DNA of 64,000 nucleotides. Source: Prasinococcaceae sp. CCMP 1430. Its lineage: Eukaryota > Prasinodermophyta > Palmophyllophyceae > Prasinococcales > Prasinococcaceae. Both the position numbers and the translations under genes were made by a program. Of this stretch, positions 42,068-53,598 are shown one piece after another. Every line of letters begins with the position of its first letter. The first letter of the stretch is position 1. Location of the stretch: NCBI GenBank assembly GCA_013416795.1, contig RQSC01000027.1, positions 639,114 through 703,113 on the forward strand, in the 5' to 3' direction. The notes beneath the pieces are model-generated. The model was not told the DNA's origin. It searched no databases and saw nothing but the letters and a program-made list of their open reading frames with translations.

Positions 42068-43054
42068 TCACTCCTTCGGCTTGAGCCCCAGCCTCTCCTC
42101 GAAGTCAGCCTTCATCAGCCCGAGCCCCTCCTTCAGCGGCACCTTGGGCTCCCAGCCGAGCACCCGCTTGGCCTTCGAGATGTCGGGCTTGCGCTGCGTG
42201 GGGTCATCCTGCGTGTTCTCCACGAACACAATCTCGGCGTCCGGGTTGCACACCTCCCTGACGAGGTTGGCGAGCTCTATCATGGTGAACTCGCCGGGGT
42301 TGCCGATGTTCATGGGGCCGGTGTCGTCGCCATCCATGAGTTTGGTCATGCCCTCGATGAGGTCGGACACGTACTGGAAGGAGCGCGTCTGCTTGCCGTC
42401 GCCGTAGATTGTGAGCGGCACACCCTTGAGCGCCTGCGCCACGAAGTTCGACACGACGCGACCGTCGTCGAGCGCCATGCGCGGGCCGTACGTGTTGAAG
42501 ATGCGGATCACGCGCACCTCGACGTCATGCTCGCGCATGTAGTCGAAGGTCAGCGTCTCCGCCACGCGCTTGCCCTCATCGTAGCACGAGCGCACGCCGA
42601 TGGGGTTGACGTTGCCCCAGTAGTCCTCGGTCTGCGGGTGGACGGTCGGGTCACCGTACACCTCGCTGGTCGAGGCCAGGAAGAAGCGCGCCCCCACGCG
42701 CTTGGCGAGGCCGAGCATGTTCATTGTGCCGATGAAGGAGGTCTTGACGGTCTTGATCGGGTTGTGCTTGTAGTGAACGGGAGACGCCGGGCACGCGAGG
42801 TGGTAGATTTGGTCGACCTCGAGCAGGATGGGCTCGACGATGTCGTGGCGGATCATCTCGAAGTTGGGCTTGTCCAAGAGGTGCGCCACGTTCGCCTTGC
42901 GGCCCGTGAAGAAGTTGTCCAGGCAGATCACATGGTCACCGCGCTCGACGAGGAAGGTGCACAGGTGCGAGCCCACGAAGCCAGCGCCGCCCGTCACCAG
43001 CACGCGGTTCTGCGAGGACGAGGGCGGCGCGAGCGCCCGGGTCAGCCTCAGCAC
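42068..43054 (-). CDS. UXS: UDP-glucuronate decarboxylase (UDP-xylose synthase)
   Basis: One frame of 328 residues. [15 protein letters not shown] is the NAD-binding GxxGxx[12 protein letters not shown] is a typical UXS segment, and [11 protein letters not shown] plus [11 protein letters not shown] carry the SDR Ser/Thr and the YxxxK catalytic pair. [10 protein letters not shown] and [16 protein letters not shown] follow in family order. It converts UDP-glucuronate to UDP-xylose for cell-surface polysaccharides or glycoproteins. The N-terminus is short ([16 protein letters not shown]) with no clear membrane anchor, so a cytosolic form is likely, unless an upstream exon adds one. It is convergent with the TDO gene (about 210 bases between stops). 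Confidence 0.95.
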   Translation of the reverse strand: MLRLTRALAPPSSSQNRVLVTGGAGFVGSHLCTFLVERGDHVICLDNFFTGRKANVAHLLDKPNFEMIRHDIVEPILLEVDQIYHLACPASPVHYKHNPIKTVKTSFIGTMNMLGLAKRVGARFFLASTSEVYGDPTVHPQTEDYWGNVNPIGVRSCYDEGKRVAETLTFDYMREHDVEVRVIRIFNTYGPRMALDDGRVVSNFVAQALKGVPLTIYGDGKQTRSFQYVSDLIEGMTKLMDGDDTGPMNIGNPGEFTMIELANLVREVCNPDAEIVFVENTQDDPTQRKPDISKAKRVLGWEPKVPLKEGLGLMKADFEERLGLKPKE

Positions 43055-44821
43055 CGCTCACAGCGCGCGGGCGCGACGCGACGCCGCTGCGCACGGCCGT
43101 GCGAGCCTTGGGCAGCGGGGGGGGGCGAGCGCCAATGCGCCAGGGGGTGCGCAGAGGGAGGGCCGGCAGCGGACCACATAATGTACTGGGGCCGCCCGTC
43201 GGCCCTCGAGCGCCGCGGCGTCCGCGGGACCCATCTCGGCCGAACCAGCCGCCCGCGCGCCCGCGTGGATCGAGCGCTGGCCACGCCCCCCAACAGCCCC
43301 CTTCCGCTTCCCCCCGCCCCCCCCCCTTCTCTCTCGCGCCCAACGCTGCCGTCGCAGGCCGCCTCCGCCGATCGGCGCGCGGCGCGCGCGTTCCGCGAGC
43401 CGCCGCCGCCACCGCCGCCGCCGCTGTCCGCTCCCTCGGGGGCGGCGGTCGCCGCGCGGTCCACACATTCGACGCCAATAGGGACATTTCGACGCGTCAA
43501 TCCGCATTTCCTCCGCGCGCGCGCGTGAGCCCCGCGACCTCCTCCGCCGAAGCCGCGGAAGGGCATTTCGATCCCCGCGCCAGCGCCCAACAACTCCCAG
43601 TGCGCGTTGCATCGGCAGCATATCACAGACCCTAATATCCAAAAACCTTTACGTAGTGTGAAACCATCTGGACCCTAACCCCATCCCCACCCCGTTGTCG
43701 CGCCCACAGCGCGGCGGCGCGGCCGTGCCCCGTCCGCGGCTCGCCAGACCGGGTCTGTCACGGGTCAGACCGGGTCTCTTCTGGCACCGCCGCGGATCGA
43801 ACCGGTTCCACGCGCGCACTCGGCCGTCGAACCGGGTCCAGCGCCCGGCCGAACCCGGGCCCACACGCACGCCCACGCACAGGCTCTCCTACATGTGCAC
43901 ACACGATACCATCTGTGCTCGAGCACCCACACACGGTTCACAGCCCCCACACCCAACCACACCGGCGGGGGTGCGGAAAGTCTCCATGAGTAGCGCGCTC
44001 CAACCTGGGCGCCCTCTGGCCAAGCGGCGCGCGCTGGAGCGATTTTTAGGCGGGCGTACATCCGCCTGGCGAGGTTGCGACGATGGTGCAGTCGACATCT
44101 GTACAACTAACTACGCGCACGCGTTGTGACCGCGCCCGTCCTCGTCACCGCCGCGTGTGCCGCGCGCGCGCGCGCGCGGCGCTCGCCGATCTGTCGCGCA
44201 TTTCGCCTCCGCGGGATCGGGTTTTGTAGGTTCGTTCGCACCTCGCGGCGCGCGCGTTCGCCGCGGTTCGCCCGCGCGTTTCGCCGCGCCGCGCCGCCGC
44301 GGATTGGGGGGGATTTTCGGCGCGGGCGCGCATCCGCGCCCGCGCGCGGATCTGCGGAAGGCGAAACGCGGCGCCGCGGACGAAACGCACGCGGCCGAAC
44401 CTGCGCGCGCGCGCGGGAAAGGGGGAGGGCAGAAAGCACCGAGGCCCCCGCGGCCCGAGCGAAGCGCGTGCGAAGTGATGGCGACAGGGGGCGCCCGCCG
44501 CGCGACCGAGCAACCACAGCGCATCTCCAACCCAAACCGACGCCCCTCATCACAACGAGTATGTTTCCCGTGGGTATATGTAACGACTTCATCAAGGATT
44601 CGTCGGAGGCCGCGCGCGCGCGCGGCGCGCTCCGATGTCAGGTGAAGGTGCGCACCGCGTCATCAGATGTGATGCGCGCGCGTTGCGCGAGGAGGGTTTA
44701 GGGTTGGGCGTCCTTACCGTAGAAAAGACTCTGAGGTTTTCTCACGAGTGCGCTTGACATACGTGTTCATGAATCATGTTTATAAACCCTATTGCGACGC
44801 GCCGCGTCACGGGGGGGGGGG
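43055..44821. other. Long intergenic region, no gene seen
   Basis: GC-rich sequence with no supported gene. It holds telo-box-like motifs at 43629 (ACCCTAA), 43673 (CCCTAACC), 44694 (GGGTTTAGGGTT) and 44779 (TTTATAAACCCTATT). A duplicated GACCGGGTCT lies near 43749 and 43769. CG-rich runs occur at 44160-44420. The 44700-44800 part, with TATAAACCCTA, is a likely promoter for the antenna gene. It ends in 11 Gs at the gap. Confidence 0.5.
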
Positions 44822-45161
44822 NNNNNNNNNNNNNNNNNNNNNNNNNNNNNNNNNNNNNNNNNNNNNNNNNNNNNNNNNNNNNNNNNNNNNNNNNNNNNNN
44901 NNNNNNNNNNNNNNNNNNNNNNNNNNNNNNNNNNNNNNNNNNNNNNNNNNNNNNNNNNNNNNNNNNNNNNNNNNNNNNNNNNNNNNNNNNNNNNNNNNNN
45001 NNNNNNNNNNNNNNNNNNNNNNNNNNNNNNNNNNNNNNNNNNNNNNNNNNNNNNNNNNNNNNNNNNNNNNNNNNNNNNNNNNNNNNNNNNNNNNNNNNNN
45101 NNNNNNNNNNNNNNNNNNNNNNNNNNNNNNNNNNNNNNNNNNNNNNNNNNNNNNNNNNNNN
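44822..45161. other. Assembly gap (340 Ns) with poly-G edge
   Basis: Undetermined sequence, preceded by 11 Gs. It hides the start and first part of the antenna protein gene. Confidence 0.99.
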
Positions 45162-45674
45162 GAGATCATCCACGGCCGCTTCGCCATGCTCGGCGTGACC
45201 GGCGCGTGGGCCTCGGAGAACGGCACCGGCATCCCCTGGTTCGAGGCGGGCGCCCTGTGCACCCCCGACGACTGCACCGCCGTCGCGGACAAGTTCCCGG
45301 GCGCCATCGCCCCCCTCGCGCCGGAGGGCTCCGGCTACCCCTCGTACTGGGCGGTGATCGGCATTGAGATCGTGCTCATGGGCCTCGCCGAGGGCTACCG
45401 CACCGGCCTCGTCGACCCCGCGTTCGACGAGCTCACCGTGGGCGACGCCAACCCGGGCGGCCGCTTCGACCCCCTCAACCTCGCCGAGTCGGGCGACCTC
45501 GACGAGCTGAAGCTCAAGGAGCTCAAGCACTGCCGCCTGGCCATGGGCGCGTGGTTCGGCTGCATCTGGCAGGCGATCGCCACCGGCGAGGGCCCCATCG
45601 CCAACTGGCGCGCGCACGTTGCGGACCCCGTCCACAACAACCTGATCTCCGCCCAGTACGCCCCGTGGCTGTAA
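45162..45674 (+). CDS. Fucoxanthin-chlorophyll a/c type antenna protein, 5' part in gap
   Basis: 170 residues remain. EIIHGRFAMLGVTGAW is the first chlorophyll-binding helix motif (E-x-x-H-G-R-x-A-M-L-G). YWAVIGIEIVLMGLAEGYR is the second helix, and LKLKELKHCRLAMGAWFG the third, with the paired E-x-x-H-x-R. A long loop between helices 1 and 2 carries GALCTPDDCTAVADKFPG with two cysteines. The C-terminus HNNLISAQYAPWL lies in the lumen-side tail. LHC proteins bind chlorophyll and carotenoids in thylakoids. The three-helix layout and helix 3 are of the FCP/Lhcr-Lhcf kind found in chlorophyll a/c algae, not the plant Lhcb kind. The transit peptide and start are in the gap. Confidence 0.88.
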   Translation, partial: EIIHGRFAMLGVTGAWASENGTGIPWFEAGALCTPDDCTAVADKFPGAIAPLAPEGSGYPSYWAVIGIEIVLMGLAEGYRTGLVDPAFDELTVGDANPGGRFDPLNLAESGDLDELKLKELKHCRLAMGAWFGCIWQAIATGEGPIANWRAHVADPVHNNLISAQYAPWL

Positions 45675-45815
45675 ATTTTGCGAACGCAGTATAACTTCTT
45701 GATCCGCCCCGTCCCTGCGCTCCCCTCTTGAGCACCCGCACACCCAGCAGGTGCTCTCTGGCGTGCGCGGCGCGTGCGTGCGTGCGCACGAAGGAGCGCC
45801 CAGTCTTTTACCTCA

Positions 45816-47148
45816 TCACGCCCCGAGCATGCGCGGGACTGTAGCGCACTCATCGCGCCAAGCGTTACGGCGGCCTTTGCTGTGGCTGTTGAGCACGTCC
45901 TTGAGCACCGCGCGCGTTCCGTCGGGCAGCGCGCCGTCGGCACACAGGCATGCAATCGCCATGTCGCGTGGCGTGCGCGCGCTCGGGGAGGTAGAATCGG
46001 CAGAGCCGTTGTCTGCGGATGACTCAAACGTCGTGTCCGCTGGCTCCGCCTCGAGCACTTCCTGGGCGAGCCCCGCGGGCGCCGCGAGCACGCTGGCCGG
46101 CCCGAACATGGCCGCCACGCTGACCCACGCACCCGCCGGCAGTCGCAGCATCTCAAGGGTCGACAGGGTGGGCGCGACCGCCTCAGGAGGTAGGGCCCCC
46201 ACCATGTGGCATGCCTGTGCGGGCGGGCACGCGCGCGTGCGCGCGAAGGCCGCGCGAGCGTCAGCCCTGGGCCCCGGACGCACGCGCACACGCTCCAGAG
46301 CGCCCGCACGCGAGCAAACGCACGCCGCACCTCAATGTTCGGCTGGGCACCCTTCCCATCGGCGCTGTGAGCAACGAGCACTGCGCCGTGGGCTTGGGCG
46401 ATCGTCAGCGGGGCGCGAAGCGGCGCACGCGACGCGCGCACCGCCTTGCCGCCAAGGCCGTGCAACGAGAGACCGTCGGCGCCGTCCATGGGCATCTGCT
46501 CGAATCGGCGACTGTGGCGCACGCGCATGTGCGATTGCGCATGGCGGTGTCAGCGCGCACGCGCGCGCGCTTCCGCGTGCGCGCGCCGGTGTGCGCGCGT
46601 AAAGACGTGCGTGCTGCACACCTACGAGGGCGTACGGTGCGCGCGTGCTCACTCACGCGCGCGTGTTTGAGCGCCCTCTCACCTCTCCCCGCCCTTGCCG
46701 TCCTCCATCGCCTGCGCGCGCTTTGCCATGCGCTTCGCTGCCCCACCGGACGCACCGGCGGCGCCCGCGCGCAGCTCCTCCGTTGCAGGTGCGTTGGCGG
46801 TGGCTATGTGCGTTCGAGTACCGCGCGTGCACGCGCGCGCGAGCATGCGCGCGTCAGGATGGGCGCGCAAAAGGCGCTTGTGCATGCGCGAGCGCACTCG
46901 GGTGTGTGCGAGCGAGCTGCATGGCACGGTGTCCGCTCGCACGCACCCTTGGCGGCGCTCTCGCGTGCGCGGTCCCTGGCCGCGTTCACGACGCCGCCCT
47001 GCTGCGGCTTCGCACGCTTGTGCGCTTGCGTGCTGCTGAGCAGCGCCAGCCCCGCGACCACGAAGACCAGCGCGCACACGAGCACCACGCGCTCGCGCAT
47101 CGAGAGGTGTACGAAGTCGCGGCTGGGGCGGCGGCGGGTGCGCGCCAT
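45816..47148 (-). CDS. Single-pass membrane protein of unknown function (4 exons)
   Basis: The reading is join(46947..47148, 46683..46803, 46331..46511, 45816..46214) on the minus strand, 300 residues, with every junction in phase (donors GTGCGT, GTGAGA, GTGCGG). The N-terminus is basic (ARTRRRPSRDF) and is followed by a 20-residue hydrophobic helix, VVLVCALVFVVAGLALLSS. A basic helical stretch (KRMAKRAQAMEDGKGG) leads to a lumenal or cytosolic domain with QMPMDGADGLSLHGLGGKAV and ACHMVGALPPEAVAPTL. I recognise no family. The signal-anchor layout suggests the endomembrane system. The introns hold alternating GC/GT repeats. Confidence 0.55.
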
Positions 47149-47490
47149 GGTGCGCGGGGGCGTGGGTTCGGGCGCTCGCGCGCACGGGTGACCGTCTCGA
47201 GGCGCGCACACGTGCGCGCGCACAGGGCCGTGTGGCCACCGCCGCTCGCCCGCCCCGCGGGGCACCGGCGCCAGCGCGGCGCAGCCGCCTGCGCCTCGGG
47301 GAACGGCGCGAGGTCAAAGCGAACGCGATTCGCGATTCGCTCGTCGGGTTGTGCAAACAAACACACAAACACAATTGATGTCACATTCAAATCGACAGCC
47401 AGCAGGTCGGTCGCTCCGAGGTCTGAAATCGTGCAGGGTTGGGGTTGGAATCGAGGTCACACCCTCCTGTGCAGTGAGAGGAAAAATGGT

Positions 47491-49067
47491 TTACGCTGGG
47501 CGGGTCCAGGACGTCTCGCCCGAGGCAGGGTTGCCGTAGTACACGCGCTTCGACGCCTCGTCGTACATCGCGCGCCAGCCCAGCGGCAGCCCGACGGTGA
47601 GCGTGACCAGGTCAGGTGCCCCCGCGGCGGCGACGACAGCGCGAACCTGCCGCGCTTCCGCGCCCTTGGACCCCTTGACACGCTTGCGATCAGGGGCCTC
47701 CTTGGGGTCCACGAAGGTGGTCTCGCCTGCCAGCTCGCGGCTCTTGGCGGCCCATTGGCTGATGAGCTTGTCCGTCTTCTTTCCCTTTGAGACCGAGCGC
47801 TTGCCACCAACGGCCGCTGCTGAGCGTTTGGCCGAAACGCTCGCTTGCTGCTGCTGCTCCTGCTCCTGCAATTGCTGTTGGCAATCGTGTCGCTGTTGTT
47901 GCTCGCGTCGGCGCTCGTCGGCCTCGTGCAGCAGCTGCTGCTGCTGCTGCAATTCAGCCGGATCCTGCTCGTGGGCTTGCCCTTGGGCGTTCTCGCCGCC
48001 TTCAGGCCCCGCGTTCTCGGCAGCGTCCGGTTGTGCGGCTGCAATCGAGGACGCGTGCGAGGCAAGCTGCGCCTGCACGGTGCGCGCAAGCTCGAGCGCG
48101 GCACTCGACAGGAAGGCAAAGCCCGTCGCAGGGCCTTCATCCTCGCACATTCCGAGGGCTGCGTGCGCGCGCGCGTCGGCGTGTCAGGTAATTCAGCAAC
48201 GCCCAGCGACGCGCGCGCGCGCGAGCACGCACAGGCACACGATCCGCGACCGCGCGACCGCGCGGCTCACCCCTCCAGTCAGCCACGCGCATCTCGAGTT
48301 CGATGGCAAGGCGTACAGCAGGCGGTACCGCAGCCGCCATGGGTGCGAGCGCGGCCGCCGCGTCCGACTGCAGCGCGGCCTCGCCGAGCGCAACTGCCTC
48401 GCGCAGCGATGCAAATGCCGGATCGGGGGCAGCCGCGGGCGCGGGCGCGTCCGAGCCCGCGCCGGCGGCTGCTCCCGAGGCTGTGCCATTCGCCGCTTCG
48501 ATGTGTTCCACATCGTCGACCTGGACGCGCGTACTTTCCCCTGTGCCGCCCGCTCGAGCAAGTCGCTCGCCCTCGCCGGCCTCCGCAGCGGGAAGCTCCC
48601 ATTCAGACGCGCCCGTCGCGGCGTTGTAATAGTAAGGCTGGCCAGTCTGATCGTCGAGGTGCTGCTCCCATCCTGTGGGCAAGGCTGGTGCCACCGCGCT
48701 CTCGGGCTGAGCTGCTCGCTCGGCGGTGTCGCCGTCGTCGAAGCCGCCGCCATCGTCGTCGTCGTCGCTGCCCGCGCCGTATGCCTGCACCAACGAGAGT
48801 GCGCCAGCCGTCGCCGCGCCTCCGTCTTTGCCGCCAGAGTCTGCGCCTGCGGCGGGCGCCGTGTCCCTAGCCGCCGGCGTGCCGCCGTGGCAGGCGTGCG
48901 CGACCATCCACGGCGAGGGCGCCGCTGCCTGGGCGTCGGCGGGTGCGGCGCGGGTCGGGACGGCCGCGCCACGCGGCGTCGCGGCGCTTCTCCTCGAGCA
49001 CGGTGCCGCCAATGCCCGGCGGCGGCGCGGCGTCGACCGCGGCCGCGGACGCGGGCGCGCGCGGCAT
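47491..49067 (-). CDS. Two-WW-domain protein (FNBP4-like)
   Basis: Two exons are clear: about 48950-48271 and 48134-47491, joined by GTGAGC and a GATGAAG acceptor in phase 1. WW domain 1 is LPTGWEQHLDDQTGQPYYYN...WELP; WW domain 2 is LPLGWRAMYDEASKRVYYGN...SWTRP at the very C-terminus. Between them lie helical Ala-rich, Gln-rich (QQQQQ, EQEQQQQ) and basic regions including RKRVKGSKG, probably nuclear. An acidic LVQAYGAGSDDDDDGGG segment precedes WW1, as in FNBP4. WW domains bind proline-rich ligands, and FNBP4-like proteins link to formins or splicing. The start is uncertain: an ATG at 49067 (MPRAPASAAAVDAAPPPG) is in another frame and would need a short intron near 48990-48930. Confidence 0.68.
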
Positions 49068-49147
49068 GACGGCGCGGCGTCAGCCGGTGCAGGTGTGGCA
49101 TCCACGCAGAGGTGGGTAGGGAGGACCACGGAGCATTTTTGGAGCTG

Positions 49148-49466
49148 GCGGCGTGGCCACTGAAAAGGCCGACGGTATGTACTTGAGCGGTTGTACTCAT
49201 GGTGTGTATGTGCATCAACGGGACGTGTGCCGCGTCGATCGACGACGTGCGTTCGCTACGCCCCCCTCCTCCCCCGACGGTAGCTCGCCGACGTGTGCAG
49301 GCTGGGCGCGACCGAGCGTGGGCTTGAGCTCGCTCGCGACAGGCCGGTACAGGAATGGGCAGTGTCGCCTCAGGAGTTGCAATTACAGGAGCGTGTGGAG
49401 GTGGGCTGGGGCGCTTACTACTGTACAGTGAGGCCCACCCCGTCCGCGGCTGGCGAGCAGCGCATA
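49148..49466. other. Short intergenic stretch, no gene seen
   Basis: It lies between the start region of the WW gene and the stop of the nuclease-helicase gene, both on the minus strand. It probably contains the WW promoter and the nuclease-helicase 3' UTR. No motif stands out. Confidence 0.4.
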
Positions 49467-52400
49467 TTAGGCATTCTCGAGCAGCTGCAGCAGGCGCTCG
49501 GCGGTGGAACGGCGCGCCATGCAGACGGTGCCACCCTCGCGGAGGCGGCCCGCCAGCTGGATGAGGTCGCCGTCGGTGAGCAGGCCCTCAGCGTCGGGAA
49601 AGGTCGACACTCGCGTGAGCGCCTTGCAGTCGAGGCCGTACACGCACGAGTAGTCCACGTACAAGCGGCGTACGGGCGTGGCGCCGGCAGACTTCGCCGG
49701 CGGGCGCAGCAGCAGCGGTGCGAGGTGCAGGCGCAGCGCGCGCGCGTTCTCGCCGGTCTCGCGCGAGTCGATGTACGCCACGCCCGCGCTGAGCATGCCG
49801 GCGGTGTCGTAGCCGAGCGAGTCGACCGAATCGACGTACAGCGTGGCCTTGCCGGCCTGGAAGGAGCGCGGCGGGCCCTCGTCCTCCTGCCCGGGCTCGG
49901 ACTTGAGCTTCGCCAGCCTCTTCTGGTACTTCTCGAGTGCCTTGGTGGTCTCAGCGTGCAGCTTGCGCACCTCGGTCTGGCGCTCGTGCGTGGCGTAGCG
50001 CAGCGCGCGTTGCGCGGGGTGTGCGCACAGCACCAGCTCGATGCCGTTGTGCTCGGCGGGCTCGGCGTACTTCGGGCCGACCACGCCGACTTCCACCTCC
50101 TTCTTGTTCTCGCCATCCGAGTCAATGTACGTCACGCGCACGGCGAACTCCTTGGTGCCGCCGCCGACGCCCGACTCGAGCTTGAGCGGGCGCTCGGGCG
50201 GCAACAGCCACTCGGCCTCGGCCGGCGTGAGCGTCGCCGACGCAAGTACGCTGAAGTCCGGGCACAACTTGAGCAGCGCGCGCATGCGCTCCTTGACGCC
50301 CGGCCACCCGAAGGCGAAGTTGGGCTCATCGATGAACAGGCACACCTTGCCGCCGTTGATGCTGTTGCTCTGCATGAGCAGCTCGCCGACCGAGTCGATA
50401 TCGCAGACGATCATGCCCGGGTTGCCCACAGGAATGCCCTTGGCGAGCCGGTCCTTGTGCTCCTTGGCCTGGAAGGCCGCCAGCTCGAGCTGCTGCGTCA
50501 TCGAGCCGCTGGTGCCGCCAGCGCCCTTGGTGCGCAGCGTGCGCACCGAGTACGGGCGGCGTACCTCGAACTGCCCGGCCGACGCGCGGGTGACAACCCA
50601 GTACACCACACCCGCGACCTCGCACTCCTGACCGACGCGGATGAGCACCTGCTTGGTGGGCACACTGTACACGAGCACGTAGCCCATGTCGTTGAGGACC
50701 TTGTGAAGCAGCACGGCACCGCACGTCTTGCCACTGCCGGGCGGCGTGGCCAGGCCGAGGATGGGCGGCGCGTCCTTCTCATTGTTGATGTACTTGGCGA
50801 AGTGCTTCGCGTGCTTCAACATGAAGTTTTGCGTCTGGTTTGGTTCGTACGACCCATCGAGAAGCTTCTTGCCAGTGATCATGCGCTGGCGGATCGCGCG
50901 CGACGCCTGCTTGGCAGCCTGGTGCCTGCCCCTGCCGTCGAGCTCGTCCCACTCCTCCTTGGTCACGCGCCCGACCTCGGTCATCTCCTCCGAAAGCTCG
51001 TACGCCGAGCCCTCGTGGCGGCGAAGGCGCCGCAGCACGTCCACATCATCCTTGGCGAATGTGGGCGCGATGGCCTCTAGAGCGTCCATCTTGTCCTCGT
51101 CCGACCCGCCACTCGCCCAATAGCTGAGCAGCGTGTGGAAGGTGTCGCACACCAGGACCTCCCAAGTCTTCTCCTTGTGGCGGGGCGGCGCGGCGGCGTC
51201 CTCGGGCGCGGGCTCTGATGCGGTGTGCTCCACGAGGACCTTGGCCGTGGTGGCAGAGAGCTCCTGCAGCGTATCGCGGCCGCCACGCTCGAGCACGGGC
51301 TGCAGGCATCGCCTGCGGATGGCCACGTTGGCCGGATGGTTCCACGCCTCCCGCGGGCCACCGCGCTCGGTGGTGGTGCCCGTGGCGAACATGTGATGGA
51401 TGTACGCGGGGCAGAAGGGATCGCGCAACGGCTTGACCATCCAGAACATGGCCTTGTATGCGGCCTTGTCGTCGACCGTCTTGGCGGTGACCCTGTCGAC
51501 GGCCTCGCCAAACGCCTCGCGCCTGTCGACGTCGGCAAGCAGGTTCTCAGCGCCCTTGCCGGTCATCTTCAGCTCCTTGGTCAGGAATGCCGCCTCGGGG
51601 CGATCCAGCTTGCCCGCGTGCACGTGCTCGAGCAACGCCTTGCAGGCCGCCGCGAGGCCGCCCTTCTTGCGCCACTCGCGCTCGATCTTGCCGCGGTTCT
51701 GGAGGCCCTCGTCGGCCTTGTACAGAGCACCCACGAGGTGCATGTCCAGGGCGGTCTTGCATCCCAGCATCATGCGGCACGCCTCGCCGTCCCACACCTC
51801 GGCGTCGGCCTGAGCGTCGCCGAGGGTGAGCGTCTCGATCATCGCGAGACGGGTCACGCCATAGCCGAGCAGGTCCGGGTTGCTCGTGAGCACCGCAGCG
51901 ATGCGGTCCTGGTGGCGGCCCCAGTACGCCAGCATCGCGGCGTCCGACCGGCCGCCCTCCATGCGCGCGAGGTACACCTCGTGCGCGCCTCCCTCCATGA
52001 GGCCAACCTGCGCGGCGCCCAGCGCGGCAGCTGCAATGTCAGCGCCCCGCACGAACGCACGGGCAGGGCAGGAGCGAGCGGCGGCGCGCCAGCGCGCGAG
52101 CGCGTGTGCCTCAGACATCCAAGGATGGGGCCCCAGCCGCGCTCAAGCCCCGGCAGAGGCGAGCACGATCGGTTGCTGGTACTGCGAATGTGTTTGGAGA
52201 AATGGAAACCAGACTTGTGTGTCTTCCTCATAGGCAACGCAGCGCTCCGCGCACACGCTCGCCCCTGCGCGCACTTCAAGCGACGAGGACGTACCATGAA
52301 AGCGACATTGGCGAGCGGGCCGTGGTCGATGCCCTCCCGCTCGCGCGCGGTGCCCTCATCAGCGGCAGTCGCGGACGCGTCCATGACGACGACGACGGCG

Positions 52401-52867
52401 AGGCCCGACTGGCGGAGCTCCTTCACAGTCTCCTTGGCCGCATGGCGCATGAGCGTGTACGACACGGGCTGGCCGTGCTCGTTCTGTGGCGGCAAGCGCC
52501 CGCAGCGAGGCGGCGCTCATGTCAGCACACGCCTCGGGCGCGATGACGCGACCAGAGAGCGCACTGCAGCACGCCAAGCGGGCGACCGCGCGAGCGCACT
52601 GCCTGCAGGCACGCTTGGCCCAGCCCCCCGAATTAGGGTTGTCGGTGGTCGGCGCAGCCGCCTCGGCGCAACGCCCACGGCGCTCGGCACAGCGCGCGGC
52701 CGCACCTCTTTGTAGTCCAGCGGCGCGCCAGAGTCCCTCCATAGGCGATGCGCCAGCGCGGGCCCGTCCACGAGCAGCACGGAGCGCTGCTCGGTCGAGA
52801 CCTTTGCGAGGCGGCCCGGGATGTACGAGTGCTTGGCGAGCGCCGACAGCAGCCCCGAGATCGGCAT
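49467..52867 (-). CDS. FEN1/XPG-like nuclease fused to an SF2 helicase
   Basis: The reading is join(52706..52867, 52295..52483, 49467..52109), 997 residues, all junctions phase 0 (GTGCGG...CCACAG; GTACGT...TCTGAG). Exon 1 (MPISGLLSALAKHSYIPGRL, then VLLVDGPALAHRLW) matches the XPG/FEN1 N-domain. Exon 2 has VVVVMDASATAADEGTARERE, the second acidic site. Exon 3 opens with an XPG-I-like stretch: HEVYLARMEGGRSDAAMLAYW and AVLTSNPDLLGYG, where canonical EADAQ and DSD are altered to EGGRSD and NPD. The last ~480 residues hold an SF2-type ATPase: GLATPPGSGKT, CLFIDEPNFAFG, VLASATLTPAEAEW and IQLAGRLREGG. Nuclease activity may be weakened; helicase motifs look intact. No standard family has this order, as far as I know. 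A role in DNA or RNA processing is inference. Confidence 0.72.
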
Positions 52868-53598
52868 GGCGGCCGGCCGCGCGCGCGCCGCGCGGGGACG
52901 CGCGGCGCGCGCGGGGAGGGGAGAACGGGGGGGCGGTCGGCGGCCGAGGGCCGAGGCGCGATCGCCCTCCGCTCGCTGCGAGGGGTGCGGGGGGAGACTG
53001 AGGGGTGGGTGGGGGGCTTTGACCAGCGTTCGGCTGCGCGGTGTGGCGCACCCAGCCGCCAGCCAGCGCCGCCCGGGTGCGCGGATATACGCGCGCTTAT
53101 CCCCGCGCGCAATTGCCGCGCGTTTCCCCTGTGTTTAAACCTATGAACGCTTCGGAGCGGCGCGCCGAAATGCCCGCGCGGACAGCCGCCGCGAGCACCG
53201 CGCGCGCGCGCGCTCGCGCGCTTTGCTTGCGCGCGAGCGCATTTCCATCCCATCGCGGTGCGGTCCAATGTGCGGCTGGGCGAGAGGGCCAAGAAACGCA
53301 CCTCGACGGCCGCTGGATCGCAGCGGAGCTGGATGTACTCGCCGCCCACTTTTTGACGCGCGTCGTCACATTTTGGCTGGTCTGTCTGTCCTGTCGCCGG
53401 CGTGCTGAATGGACTACTTGTACAAGCGTGCTTAATGTGACACGCAATTGGTATCAGTGCGGCAGAGCGCAGCATCGCTGGGCGGCTACCTGAGCAGGGG
53501 ACGCGGAGGGGGGGAGAGGGGGGAAGGGGAGTGGGAGCGAAGGGGTTCGACATCGCGGCTCGCGCGCCCGCCACCCAGCCTGGGCCCACTACAGCCTG
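52868..53598. other. Intergenic region with dispersed repeat copy 3
   Basis: No gene is seen. The nuclease-helicase promoter side is GC-rich (52868-53050). Copy 3 of the dispersed repeat is at 53277-53375. A short AT-richer part (53120-53150, 53400-53460) flanks it. The remainder is G-rich and leads to the eEF2 kinase stop. Confidence 0.45.
53277..53375 (-). repeat. Diverged copy 3 of the dispersed repeat
   Basis: It shares GGGCGAGAGGGCC, AAACGC, CTGGATCGCAGCG(G)AGCTGGATGTA, CGCCGCCCA and GTCACATTTTG blocks, in order, with 2888-2985. Small insertions (for example an extra G in GCGGAGCTGG) and many substitutions show it is older or from another subfamily. No inverted partner was found nearby, so it looks like a solo end. 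Confidence 0.7.

Noticed and set aside
44158-44440. Possible CRISPR-like or tandem array in the CG-rich stretch
   Set aside because: CG-rich words recur but without fixed unit length, spacing or spacers; the genome is eukaryotic.
43055-44700. Genes in overlapping open frames of 100-330 codons between UXS and the antenna gene
   Set aside because: None shows a motif, splice continuity or protein-like composition; several frames overlap on both strands, as expected for very GC-rich DNA.
49293-51080. 595-codon plus-strand ORF opposite the helicase
   Set aside because: It mirrors the coding periodicity of the minus-strand gene and has no motifs.
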